Of a stretch of DNA of 64,000 nt, positions 57,443 through 64,000 are shown in pieces. The position numbers and the translations under genes are program-made. Source of the DNA: JALYYC01 sp039922495 (lineage in GTDB: Bacteria; Chloroflexota; Dormibacteria; CF-121); contig JBDTEO010000022.1 in assembly GCA_039922495.1 (NCBI GenBank), forward strand, positions 1 to 64,000, in the 5' to 3' direction. Position 1 is the first letter of the stretch; each line of letters opens with the position of its first letter. The notes under the pieces were generated by a model, which did not search any database, was not told where the DNA came from, and saw only the letters and a program-made list of their open reading frames with translations.

Positions 57443-57765
57443 TTGAGCACAAGTCGTCGATGGGCGACGCATGCCCGCTCGAGTCGAATTCGGCGATCGT
57501 TCGGCGTTGGAACCGCGACCGTGCTCCTGGCTGTTGCGACCACGATTTTCCGGCATCGGCCGGATCGCAGACAACGGCTGGCGGCGAGAGCGCCGCGCTG
57601 GACGCGGCCGCACTGGCCGCGGGCTCTGGACCTACCCTGTCGCGCAGCTACCGTAGTTCGTCCGGCGACCGGCCCGGATGGCCGTTGACAGCGACCCGAT
57701 TCGTTTCTACGCTCGACCTGGAAACTCAGAAATTTATGGAGGGAAGACCGATTGATCAGGTTTAA
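57443..57765 (+). pseudogene. small secreted-protein gene, probably frameshifted
   Basis: A good ribosome-binding site (AAGGAGGGG) precedes TTG 57443. The first frame gives a basic N-terminus and a hydrophobic core GTATVLLAVATTIF like a signal peptide, then turns into an implausible Arg-rich sequence. The frame ending at 57765 instead continues PASAGSQTTAGGESAALDAA, a plausible processed secreted peptide. Joining the two needs one extra base in the run of four T near 57545. It may be a pseudogene, a sequencing error in a short homopolymer, or a recoded gene. Confidence 0.5.
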
Positions 57766-59101
57766 ACGTTCCGGTTTGGTAGTCGGCGTCAGCGCCGCGG
57801 CCATCGTCGTCGGCGCACTTTCGAGTTCGGCGGCGTTCGCCAGCACCGCCACAGCGCAGCCTGAAGGCGACCCGCTGTTCACCACCGAGGGCGGTGTAGC
57901 CCAACAGTTTCTGGCAGGAGCTCGGACGATTCCACACTGGACGTTCCAGTACACCGACCCGACGAACGGCGTCACCTATCCGATCACCATGGTCGGCAAT
58001 GACCCGAAAACCGGTCTGCCGAGCAATGTCCACACGGTGATCATCCCGCTGAAGATGAACTTCGTGGGGGCGGGCCAGAACACGTCCAGCCTGAACGACC
58101 TTGGCTACGTGGGCTTCCGGGCCCCCGCGCTCACCCACTCCTTTGATGGCTCGTCAAAGGTCGCCGCGACCCTGGGCTCGCCGGTCTTTACGGACTACAC
58201 GTATCCGAACGACCTGGGCGGTGATACCGGGCAGCTTGGCGATACCTTCATGCGCTCCCAGTTCAATAAAATCGGCTCCGCCTATCACGTCAAGCTCGTC
58301 AACGATTCGGTCTTCACGACGCAGACCTTGAACGTGCCCGCCCAGTTCGGCATCGCCTATGTCCGGCCGGTGCCGGCATGGCGCGTGGCCAACGGGTATC
58401 AGGCGGTCCCCGATGTGACAGGTGTTGCGGACGTCAACTGGTTCTCGGTCCAGCTGCAGAACATGATGAAAACGCTGCGCGTGAGCCCGGAGACGCTTCC
58501 GATCTTCCTCACCGACAACGTGCTGCTGTACCAGAAGACGTACACGAACTGCTGCATTCTCGGCTATCACGGAAGTGGCAGCGAGATGCCCAACTCGCAC
58601 GGGACCGGGTCGATCAACGGGCAGGGCAACCAGCCCGTGCAGACCTATTCGTACGCGGCGTACGCGACCCCTGGCACATACTCGGGCTTCGAGACCGATT
58701 ACACGGGGGTCCGCGGCGCGCCCAGGCCGACCCGCGGCCTGGCCGACATTCATGCGCTCAGTCATGAGATCTCGGAATGGCTCGACGATCCATTCACGAA
58801 CAACGCCGTTAATCCCTGGAAGACGCCCACGGCCCCGCAGTACGGGTGCACCAGGCTCCTCGAGGTCGGCGACCCGGTGGTCGGCGTCTGGTTCGGTCTC
58901 AACGGCAACGTCTTCGACGGCGCCAAGGCCTACAACCAGTGGCACCCCGAGGACGAAGTCTTCGCCCAGTGGTTCGGTCGCGGCGGCGTAGAGGCAGCGG
59001 GCTACCACTCCTACACCAATCGTTTGACCTTCATGGGCTCGCGGACGATCGGCCTCGGCGGTGCATACACGGGATTTGGCAGCTACGCGCTGGGCTGCTA
59101 G
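57752..59101 (+). CDS. secreted protein with HExxE motif, putative metallohydrolase
   Basis: The 449-residue protein starts at TTG 57752 behind GGAGGGAAG. A signal peptide ends near AAFA (about residue 31). I do not recognise a named family. A striking segment is HALSHEISEWLDDPF with His338, Glu339 and Glu342, which looks like a metal-binding or active-site helix (HExxE) though it is not the classical HExxH. Two adjacent cysteines (YTNCCILGYHG) occur near residue 270, and the chain ends with a cysteine. A secreted peptidase-like role is possible; this is inference from one motif. Confidence 0.7.
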   Translation: MIRFKRSGLVVGVSAAAIVVGALSSSAAFASTATAQPEGDPLFTTEGGVAQQFLAGARTIPHWTFQYTDPTNGVTYPITMVGNDPKTGLPSNVHTVIIPLKMNFVGAGQNTSSLNDLGYVGFRAPALTHSFDGSSKVAATLGSPVFTDYTYPNDLGGDTGQLGDTFMRSQFNKIGSAYHVKLVNDSVFTTQTLNVPAQFGIAYVRPVPAWRVANGYQAVPDVTGVADVNWFSVQLQNMMKTLRVSPETLPIFLTDNVLLYQKTYTNCCILGYHGSGSEMPNSHGTGSINGQGNQPVQTYSYAAYATPGTYSGFETDYTGVRGAPRPTRGLADIHALSHEISEWLDDPFTNNAVNPWKTPTAPQYGCTRLLEVGDPVVGVWFGLNGNVFDGAKAYNQWHPEDEVFAQWFGRGGVEAAGYHSYTNRLTFMGSRTIGLGGAYTGFGSYALGC

Positions 59102-59117
59102 TCGTAAGTCGACGGTA

Positions 59118-59147
59118 CAAAGGCTGGGCCGGAAGGTCCGGCCTTTG
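59118..59147 (+). terminator. hairpin between two secreted-protein genes
   Basis: CAAAGG (59118-59123) pairs with CCTTTG (59142-59147), and CCGGA/TCCGG form an inner stem around AGG. It lies 16 bases after a stop codon and 45 bases before the next start. No T-run follows; partial termination or mRNA processing is plausible. Confidence 0.5.
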
Positions 59148-59192
59148 GCGTTCGATCGGGAAGGATGGCTCGATGTTCAGGGAGGAAGGCCT

Positions 59193-60935
59193 GTGATTCA
59201 ACATCGATGGCGCTTCAAGAAGAGTCTTTTGGTCATGGCCGCCGCGGTTGCGGTCGTGGCGGGGGCAGTCCCCGCACTGGCGGCGGGTGATGTGCTCGTG
59301 ACGAACGGGAGTCCCGTGGGCCCGTTCTCGCAGAACAAGCAGAATGAGCCCGCGCTCGCGGTTGATGCGAATCACCCGAACATCCTGGCGGCCGGGACAA
59401 ACGAAGAGGTCGACATGGAGGGCTGCAACGCGGGTGACCCAACCACCTGCCCCTTCACCCAGGGCGTGGGTGTTTCCGGGGTGTACTTCTCGTTTGACAA
59501 CGGCAGCAGCTGGACCCAGCCGACCTACACCGGCTGGACGGCGCGAAACTGCCTCGGGCCGGCAGCCTGCCAACCCACCGTCGGACCGATCGGAACGCTG
59601 CCCAGGTACTACGAGGCCGGGCTGGTCTCCGACGGCGACCCGGCGCTTGCCTTTGGACCGCGGCGTGGCGCCAACGGGGCCTTCTCCTGGGGGAGCGGCT
59701 CGCGCCTCTACTACGCCAACCTGACCTCGAATTTCGGAACGACCAAGCGAGACGAGACGTTCAAGGGTTTTGAGGGGATCGCGGTCTCCCGAACGGACGA
59801 CGTCGTTTCCGCCGCGGCTGGGAACAACAATGCCTGGATGGCGCCAGTCGTGATCAGCAAGCAGTCCTCGACGGTGTTCAGCGACAAGGAACAGGTCTGG
59901 GCGGATAACGCCTCCAGTAGCCCATTCTTTGGCAACGTCTATGTCTGCAACGCGGCGTTCCGCGGGCAGGAAAAGGGCCGCGCGGCCCCGGCGCCACTGG
60001 TGGTGGTGACCTCGACCGATGGCGGCGATACCTGGCGGCAGAGCCAGATCAGCAGCGCCGTCAACAACAGCCAGCACAATCCGCCCGATGGCTGCACCGT
60101 CCGGACCGACAGCCATGGGGTGGTCTACGTCTTCGGCCTCGGCACCAACTCCAGCAAGCAGACCGGTGAGCTGCTCTCCCGCTCGTTCGATGGCGGCAAG
60201 AGCTTCGAGCCCTTTCGGTTCCTCTTCCCGGTGGTCAAGCCCGGCGTGTTCGACCCGGCCCTCGGCCGCCCCGTGATGGACGGGATCGCCGGCGCGCGCG
60301 TCGACCTGGCGGCAGCACCGAGCGTTGACATCGCCAACGGTGCGCCGACCGGTGCGGATGCCACCAATGAGCTGCTGATCAACTGGGCCGACGGGCCGCT
60401 GAACAGCGAACGGTCCCTGGTGCGCTACTCGACGGATCAGGGTCAGACCTGGAACGGACCGCTGACCGCCTCGATAAGTCCTGACCGGCCGTTCTACACG
60501 GCGATCAGCATTTCGCCCAACGGGACGGATGCCTACCTGGTCTACGACGCATACCTGGCGGAGTACCAGCCCACGACCAGCACGCCGCGGCCGATGCAGG
60601 CGGTGGTGAAGCACGCGGATATCGCGCCGGGTGGCGCACCGGGTTTCTTCGCCGAGCTCAATCGAGGCGTGATCGGTGACGCGCGTGGATCGAGCCAGAA
60701 CGGGCTCACCGCCGAATTCTTCGGTGACTACGTCTATGCCGTGGCGACCCGTTCGTACGGGTCGGCAGTGTGGAACGATGCGCGCAACGAGGCCGATTGT
60801 CCGGCCATCGACGCCTACCGAATGGCGGTGGAAGGCGGGCCGGCCGCGCCGAGGCCTGCGCCCGGCACGGATTGTCCCGCGAACTTCGGCAACAGCGACA
60901 TCTACGGCGGCAGCTACTCGGACCCAACTCCCTAA
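59193..60935 (+). CDS. secreted Asp-box (BNR/sialidase-like beta-propeller) protein
   Basis: The 580-residue protein starts at GTG 59193 behind GGGAGGAAGG, with a signal peptide (KKSLLVMAAAVAVVAGAVPALAAG, about residues 9-32). Asp-box or Asp-box-like repeats are SFDNGSSW (Ser100), STDGGDTW (Ser274), SFDGGKSF (Ser331) and STDQGQTW (Ser413), so a beta-propeller is likely. It shares the overall plan and C-terminal FFGDYVYA / YDARN-type segments with the protein at 55440, and the two are probably paralogues. An open frame upstream overlaps the spacer and is not used. A strong terminator follows. Confidence 0.83.
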   Translation: MIQHRWRFKKSLLVMAAAVAVVAGAVPALAAGDVLVTNGSPVGPFSQNKQNEPALAVDANHPNILAAGTNEEVDMEGCNAGDPTTCPFTQGVGVSGVYFSFDNGSSWTQPTYTGWTARNCLGPAACQPTVGPIGTLPRYYEAGLVSDGDPALAFGPRRGANGAFSWGSGSRLYYANLTSNFGTTKRDETFKGFEGIAVSRTDDVVSAAAGNNNAWMAPVVISKQSSTVFSDKEQVWADNASSSPFFGNVYVCNAAFRGQEKGRAAPAPLVVVTSTDGGDTWRQSQISSAVNNSQHNPPDGCTVRTDSHGVVYVFGLGTNSSKQTGELLSRSFDGGKSFEPFRFLFPVVKPGVFDPALGRPVMDGIAGARVDLAAAPSVDIANGAPTGADATNELLINWADGPLNSERSLVRYSTDQGQTWNGPLTASISPDRPFYTAISISPNGTDAYLVYDAYLAEYQPTTSTPRPMQAVVKHADIAPGGAPGFFAELNRGVIGDARGSSQNGLTAEFFGDYVYAVATRSYGSAVWNDARNEADCPAIDAYRMAVEGGPAAPRPAPGTDCPANFGNSDIYGGSYSDPTP

Positions 60936-60958
60936 CTAACGGGGACGGGCAAACAAGA

Positions 60959-60990
60959 GAGGGCGCCATTGCGGCGCCCTCTTTGTTATT
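60959..60990. terminator. bidirectional intrinsic terminator
   Basis: GAGGGCGCC (60959-60967) pairs with GGCGCCCTC (60973-60981) around ATTGC, followed by TTTGTTATT on the plus strand. On the minus strand the hairpin is followed by TCTTGTTTG, so it can also end the convergent protease transcript, whose stop is at 60986-60988. Confidence 0.85.
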
Positions 60991-61897
60991 GCTTGAGCTC
61001 CCCGGGGATGATGGTGCGCTTGACCAGGTCGGTGCCGCGCAGCAGCTGCGCCTCGGCGGGGATGCCAACCGGCCAGTCGGTCAGGAAATGCTGGAGGTCA
61101 TCGAGGCTCTTCATCGCGTGACCCGCGAGCCCCACCAGGACGTCCTCCTTGAGCACGCCGGCCCGCTGGGCGGGTCCGTTGGGATCGAGATTCGCCACTC
61201 GGACGCCGGCCTCCTGCTCGAGATGGTAGTACCGGGTGACGCGACGATGGATCGGCCACGGGACGCCGGTGATCCCGAGGTACGATCGGATCACGCGGCC
61301 ATCGCGAAGCAGGAGCGAGACGACCCGCTGGGCGGTATTGCTCGGCACGGCGAAACAGATGCCCTGGGCCGACGCGATGATCGCCGTGTTGATCCCGACC
61401 ACCTGGCCCCGGCTGTCCACCAGCGGGCCGCCGGAGTTGCCGGGATTGAGGGCGGCGTCGGTCTGGATCATGTTCTCGATCGTCCGGCCGCTCTGGGCGC
61501 GCATCGTCCGGCCGACGGCGCTGACGACGCCGGCGGTGACGGTTGACTGGAAGCCGAAGGGGTGGCCGATGGCGACCACCAGCTGCCCGACCCGGAGCTG
61601 GCTGGAGTCGCCCAGGCGGGCATGGGGGAGACCGGTGGCGGGGGCCCGGAGCACCGCGAGGTCCGTGTGCGGATCCTTGCCGATCAGCTCCGCTCTGAGG
61701 CTGGTGCCGTCGCGAAGCGTCAGCTCATAGGCTTTCACGGCGGTGACCACGTGGCTGTTCGTGAGCGCGTACCCGTCGGGCGTGATCACCAGGCCGGTCC
61801 CGACGCCGCTGACGCCGACCACCGCCGGTCCGACGGTGTCGACGACGGAAATCACGGCCTGGGAGTAGGCGTCGAGCAGCTGGGAATCCGAGATCAT
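60986..61897 (-). CDS. HtrA/DegP-like S1C serine protease with PDZ domain
   Basis: The 303-residue protein has the chymotrypsin-type triad: His in TNSHVVT, Asp in HTDLAVL and Ser in GNSGGPL, and a C-terminal PDZ domain (GVRVANLDPNGPAQRAGVLKEDVLVGLAG). ATG 61897 gives MISDSQLLDAYSQAVISVVDTVGPAVVGV, the usual domain start, with no signal peptide or membrane helix. An in-frame extension to 62116 overlaps the divergent gene and has no good leader either. So it is probably cytoplasmic or released by another route, unusual for HtrA, which normally works outside the membrane. Confidence 0.9.
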   Translation of the reverse strand: MISDSQLLDAYSQAVISVVDTVGPAVVGVSGVGTGLVITPDGYALTNSHVVTAVKAYELTLRDGTSLRAELIGKDPHTDLAVLRAPATGLPHARLGDSSQLRVGQLVVAIGHPFGFQSTVTAGVVSAVGRTMRAQSGRTIENMIQTDAALNPGNSGGPLVDSRGQVVGINTAIIASAQGICFAVPSNTAQRVVSLLLRDGRVIRSYLGITGVPWPIHRRVTRYYHLEQEAGVRVANLDPNGPAQRAGVLKEDVLVGLAGHAMKSLDDLQHFLTDWPVGIPAEAQLLRGTDLVKRTIIPGELKQ

Positions 61898-61939
61898 GCC
61901 GCCCGTCTTACCCCTTCCGCCCGGCCTCAAACAACCTAC

Positions 61940-61945
61940 TATGAT
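61940..61945 (+). promoter_or_regulatory. -10 box of a probable leaderless transcript
   Basis: TATGAT lies nine bases before the ATG at 61955, leaving no room for a ribosome-binding site, so transcription probably starts at or next to the start codon. No clear -35 box is seen. Confidence 0.5.
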
Positions 61946-61954
61946 GTTGCCCGA

Positions 61955-62245
61955 ATGGGGACGAGTGATTCGATGAAAGGGATGCTGGATTTCAGCCGGC
62001 TGATGGAAGGGGAGAACCGGAAGACGACGGACCCCGACGACGTTGCGCATTGGCGTGCGGTTTACGCGGACCTGGTCGGGTTCAAGCAAAAGATGCTCGT
62101 AGAGACGCAACAGCATATCGAGGCGGTGCCGACCACCGAGACCGAGCTGGGGAAAAACGACCTGCCATTCCTCGAAGCGGAAATGGAGCGCCTGCAGCGT
62201 GGCCTCGCCTTCTGGGAGGGGCGGCGCCGAGAAATCGGTCGCTGA
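61955..62245 (+). CDS. small helical protein, function unknown
   Basis: The 96-residue protein is charged and almost wholly helix-forming, with a heptad-like run from VAHWRAVYADLVGFKQKMLVETQQHI to FLEAEMERLQRGLAFWEGRRREIGR, suggesting a two-helix coiled coil. No cysteine, signal peptide or membrane helix is present. I do not recognise a family. It is divergent from the htrA-like gene with start codons 57 bases apart and precedes the HD-GYP gene by 127 bases, in which I see no other feature. Confidence 0.75.
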   Translation: MGTSDSMKGMLDFSRLMEGENRKTTDPDDVAHWRAVYADLVGFKQKMLVETQQHIEAVPTTETELGKNDLPFLEAEMERLQRGLAFWEGRRREIGR

Positions 62246-62372
62246 GGTCTAACCGGCCCATTCCGAGTGGGCCATTTGGCGGTCTGCCGGGTCCGAAGGT
62301 CGCATTGCCGGCCGATAAGGCGGATTGCAACGATCGCCGAAACCCGGCGACGCGATTATCGGGACGAACCAA

Positions 62373-64000
62373 ATGCGGCTTCCCATCCGCTATAAGATCA
62401 TCCTGCCATTCGCCGTCCTGCTGGTTTTTGTTGGCGTGGTTGGGACCGGGGTGGCGACGGCCAGGCTGACCAGCGCGGCCTCCGCCGAGTACGACGGCAA
62501 GCTGCTCGATAGCAGCGTGGTCGCCAATCAATCCCTCGCGCAGTTGGAAGCCGATCGCGTGGCCCAGCTCCGGGCCGCGACCAATACGGTGGGCGTCCCG
62601 GACGGGCTGGCGGCGCAGGATCGCGCCACGCTCGAGCGTCTCCTGACCCCGATTGCGGCCAACGCGCAGCCTGCCAGTCTCGTCATCCACGCGCTGAACC
62701 CGCGCGGGGAAAACGTCGTCACGATCCTGGGCGGTCCTAGCGGCGGGTCCGCCTCGGCGGTGTCCGCCGACCCGATCGACTTCTCTCGGGGGACCGAGGT
62801 CACGCGCGTCCTGGCAGGCCGGAGCGACGCCTTCGGCGATCGGTATCTCTTTCTAAGCACGGAGCGAGCGCCCATGCTCTACTGGGTCGGTCCCGTGCGG
62901 AGCCATGGCGGAGTGGTTGGCGCCATCCTGATCGGTCAGCGGCTCGCCGACATCGCCCAGGCGATCCAGGGATCCGCCTTCTATAGCCTTGATGGCCAGC
63001 TGCTGGCCAGTTCGCTCCCCAGTCCGACGACGCTTGATGGCGCTATCACGCGCCGGATCACCGCGCAGAATGCTGCCCCGCGCGACGCCAGTGAAGCCGG
63101 GCACAACTATCGGTCGCTGTTTAGCGAGTGGATCATGCGGGGAACGACGCTCGGATACCTCGGGGTGCAGGTCAATACCGACCAGCTGGAGAGCTCGGTC
63201 ATCCAGGTGCGCCTGATCCTCACCCTGGTGTTCACGGCCGCGGCCCTCCTGACCCTGCTGGTCGGCGGGGTGACCGCCTCCCTGCTGACCCGCCCGATCG
63301 ATCTCCTGGTCCGCTCGATGCGGACCATTTCCGCCGGCGACCTGCACCATCGCGCGCCGGTCAAATCGCATGACGAGATCGGCTACCTCGCCCAGGCGCT
63401 CAACGAGATGGCCAGCAGCCTCGAGGAGAAGACCGCTGCTCTCGAAGAAACCTACTTTGCCAGCATGGAAGCCCTGGCCCGTGCAATTGACGCGCGAGAC
63501 CCATCGACCTTCGGTCACTCAGCGCGTGTGGCGGCCATCAGCCTGGAGATCGCGGAAGAGATGGGGTTGTCCCCGAATGACCGGGAGGCCCTGCGCCGGA
63601 GTGCGCTGCTTCACGACATCGGCAAGATCGGGATCGATGACCACGTGCTCCGCAAGCCCGGGCCACTGAGTGCCGAAGAAGCGGGCGACATGCAGGAGCA
63701 TCCGCGGATCGGGCACGACATGCTAAAAGGGCTGCGCTTCCTGGAGGCGAGCCTGCCGGGCGTGCTGCACCACCATGAGCGGTGGGACGGTCGGGGCTAC
63801 CCGTACGGCCTGGCCGGCACCCAGATCCCGGTGTCGGTGCGAATCCTGACCGTGGCCGACGTCTTCGATGCCATGACCTCTGACCGGCCATACCGCAAGG
63901 ACATGGGGGTCGAGCAGGCGACCGACGCCATCCGGCACGATGTCGGCATCCGCTTCGATGCGGACGTCGTCACGGCCTTCCTGAAGCGCCGCGACGCGAT
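62373..64000 (+). CDS. membrane sensor HD-GYP cyclic-di-GMP phosphodiesterase (3' end outside window)
   Basis: At least 542 residues, cut by the window end. It has a first membrane helix (about residues 9-28), an extracellular sensor region resembling a double-Cache/sCache domain (to about 283), a second helix (about 284-306), a HAMP domain with SAGDLHHRAPVKSHDEIGYLAQALNEMASSL (about 315-352) and an HD-GYP domain: FGHSARVA, HDIGKIGI (His414) and HHHERWDGRGYPYGL (about 466). HD-GYP domains hydrolyse c-di-GMP to GMP or pGpG with a bi- or trinuclear metal site. It is probably a signal-gated regulator of pili or biofilm, fitting the Tad genes nearby; that link is inference. Confidence 0.93.
   Translation, partial: MRLPIRYKIILPFAVLLVFVGVVGTGVATARLTSAASAEYDGKLLDSSVVANQSLAQLEADRVAQLRAATNTVGVPDGLAAQDRATLERLLTPIAANAQPASLVIHALNPRGENVVTILGGPSGGSASAVSADPIDFSRGTEVTRVLAGRSDAFGDRYLFLSTERAPMLYWVGPVRSHGGVVGAILIGQRLADIAQAIQGSAFYSLDGQLLASSLPSPTTLDGAITRRITAQNAAPRDASEAGHNYRSLFSEWIMRGTTLGYLGVQVNTDQLESSVIQVRLILTLVFTAAALLTLLVGGVTASLLTRPIDLLVRSMRTISAGDLHHRAPVKSHDEIGYLAQALNEMASSLEEKTAALEETYFASMEALARAIDARDPSTFGHSARVAAISLEIAEEMGLSPNDREALRRSALLHDIGKIGIDDHVLRKPGPLSAEEAGDMQEHPRIGHDMLKGLRFLEASLPGVLHHHERWDGRGYPYGLAGTQIPVSVRILTVADVFDAMTSDRPYRKDMGVEQATDAIRHDVGIRFDADVVTAFLKRRDA

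Noticed and set aside
55440..60935. True sialidases
   Set aside because: Asp boxes are present but no clear FRIP motif or Arg triad is seen, so sialic acid cleavage is not claimed.
1..64000. tRNA or rRNA genes, insertion sequences, prophage or integrase genes
   Set aside because: I looked for tRNA-like arms, conserved rRNA cores, transposase DDE motifs with terminal repeats and integrase motifs and saw none. A covariance-model scan could still find a tRNA I missed.

Overview
The window is high-GC bacterial DNA, densely coded, with many four-base ATGA/GTGA gene overlaps and frequent GTG and TTG starts. The gene content (paired DUF222-HNH genes, a FedB-like/CtaG membrane pair, Tad-pilus genes, a PaaABC monooxygenase, Bmp-Nup nucleoside transporter, no outer-membrane proteins seen) suggests a soil Terrabacteria lineage such as Candidatus Dormibacterota or a neighbouring Chloroflexota/Actinomycetota group. 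That placement is inference from gene families, not a phylogeny.

Layout. 1-8 kb: mnmA, a small membrane protein, then a ferredoxin-reductase-like flavoprotein translationally coupled to nuoJKLMN, the membrane arm of complex I without nuoA-I. 8-11.3 kb: a bifunctional penicillin-binding protein and a CDP-alcohol phosphatidyltransferase. 11.3-22.4 kb: two DUF222-HNH paralogues (one broken) behind the same 18-base motif, a split-barrel flavin/F420 protein, an orphan amino-acid-type binding protein, an operon of membrane proteins ending in CtaG, Fur and a VIT-family metal transporter, and small housekeeping-like genes. 22.5-34 kb: a DUF2330 protein, then a LacI regulator, a complete Opp/Dpp-type ABC transporter and two glycoside hydrolases (glucoamylase-like and GH39), which together look like an oligosaccharide uptake and degradation locus.

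34-46.4 kb is a nucleoside island: adenosine deaminase, three Bmp-type binding proteins, the NupO/P/Q ABC transporter, uracil phosphoribosyltransferase, uridine phosphorylase and pyrimidine-nucleoside phosphorylase. 46.4-50.6 kb: a MntP-like exporter, three Tad-pilus pseudopilin-type genes and a DUF4388-like gene. 50.6-53 kb: a phenylacetyl-CoA epoxidase-type cluster (paaA, paaD core, paaB, paaC) in which the PaaD zinc ribbon is a separate gene. 53-55 kb: an aminotransferase-fold protein with altered cofactor-binding residues, coupled to a methyltransferase. 55.4-61 kb: secreted proteins, two Asp-box sialidase-like and one with an HExxE motif, plus a broken small secreted gene. The right end holds an HtrA-like protease, a small helical protein and an HD-GYP sensor running off the window.

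The most unusual signal is a pair of related non-coding RNAs at 49824-50070 and 55077-55252. They share a perfect 10-bp closing helix, conserved strands, and a hairpin whose stem bases change in a compensatory way while its 10-nt loop is kept. Each has its own promoter directly upstream and a T-rich tract directly downstream. I could not assign them to an RNA class I know.
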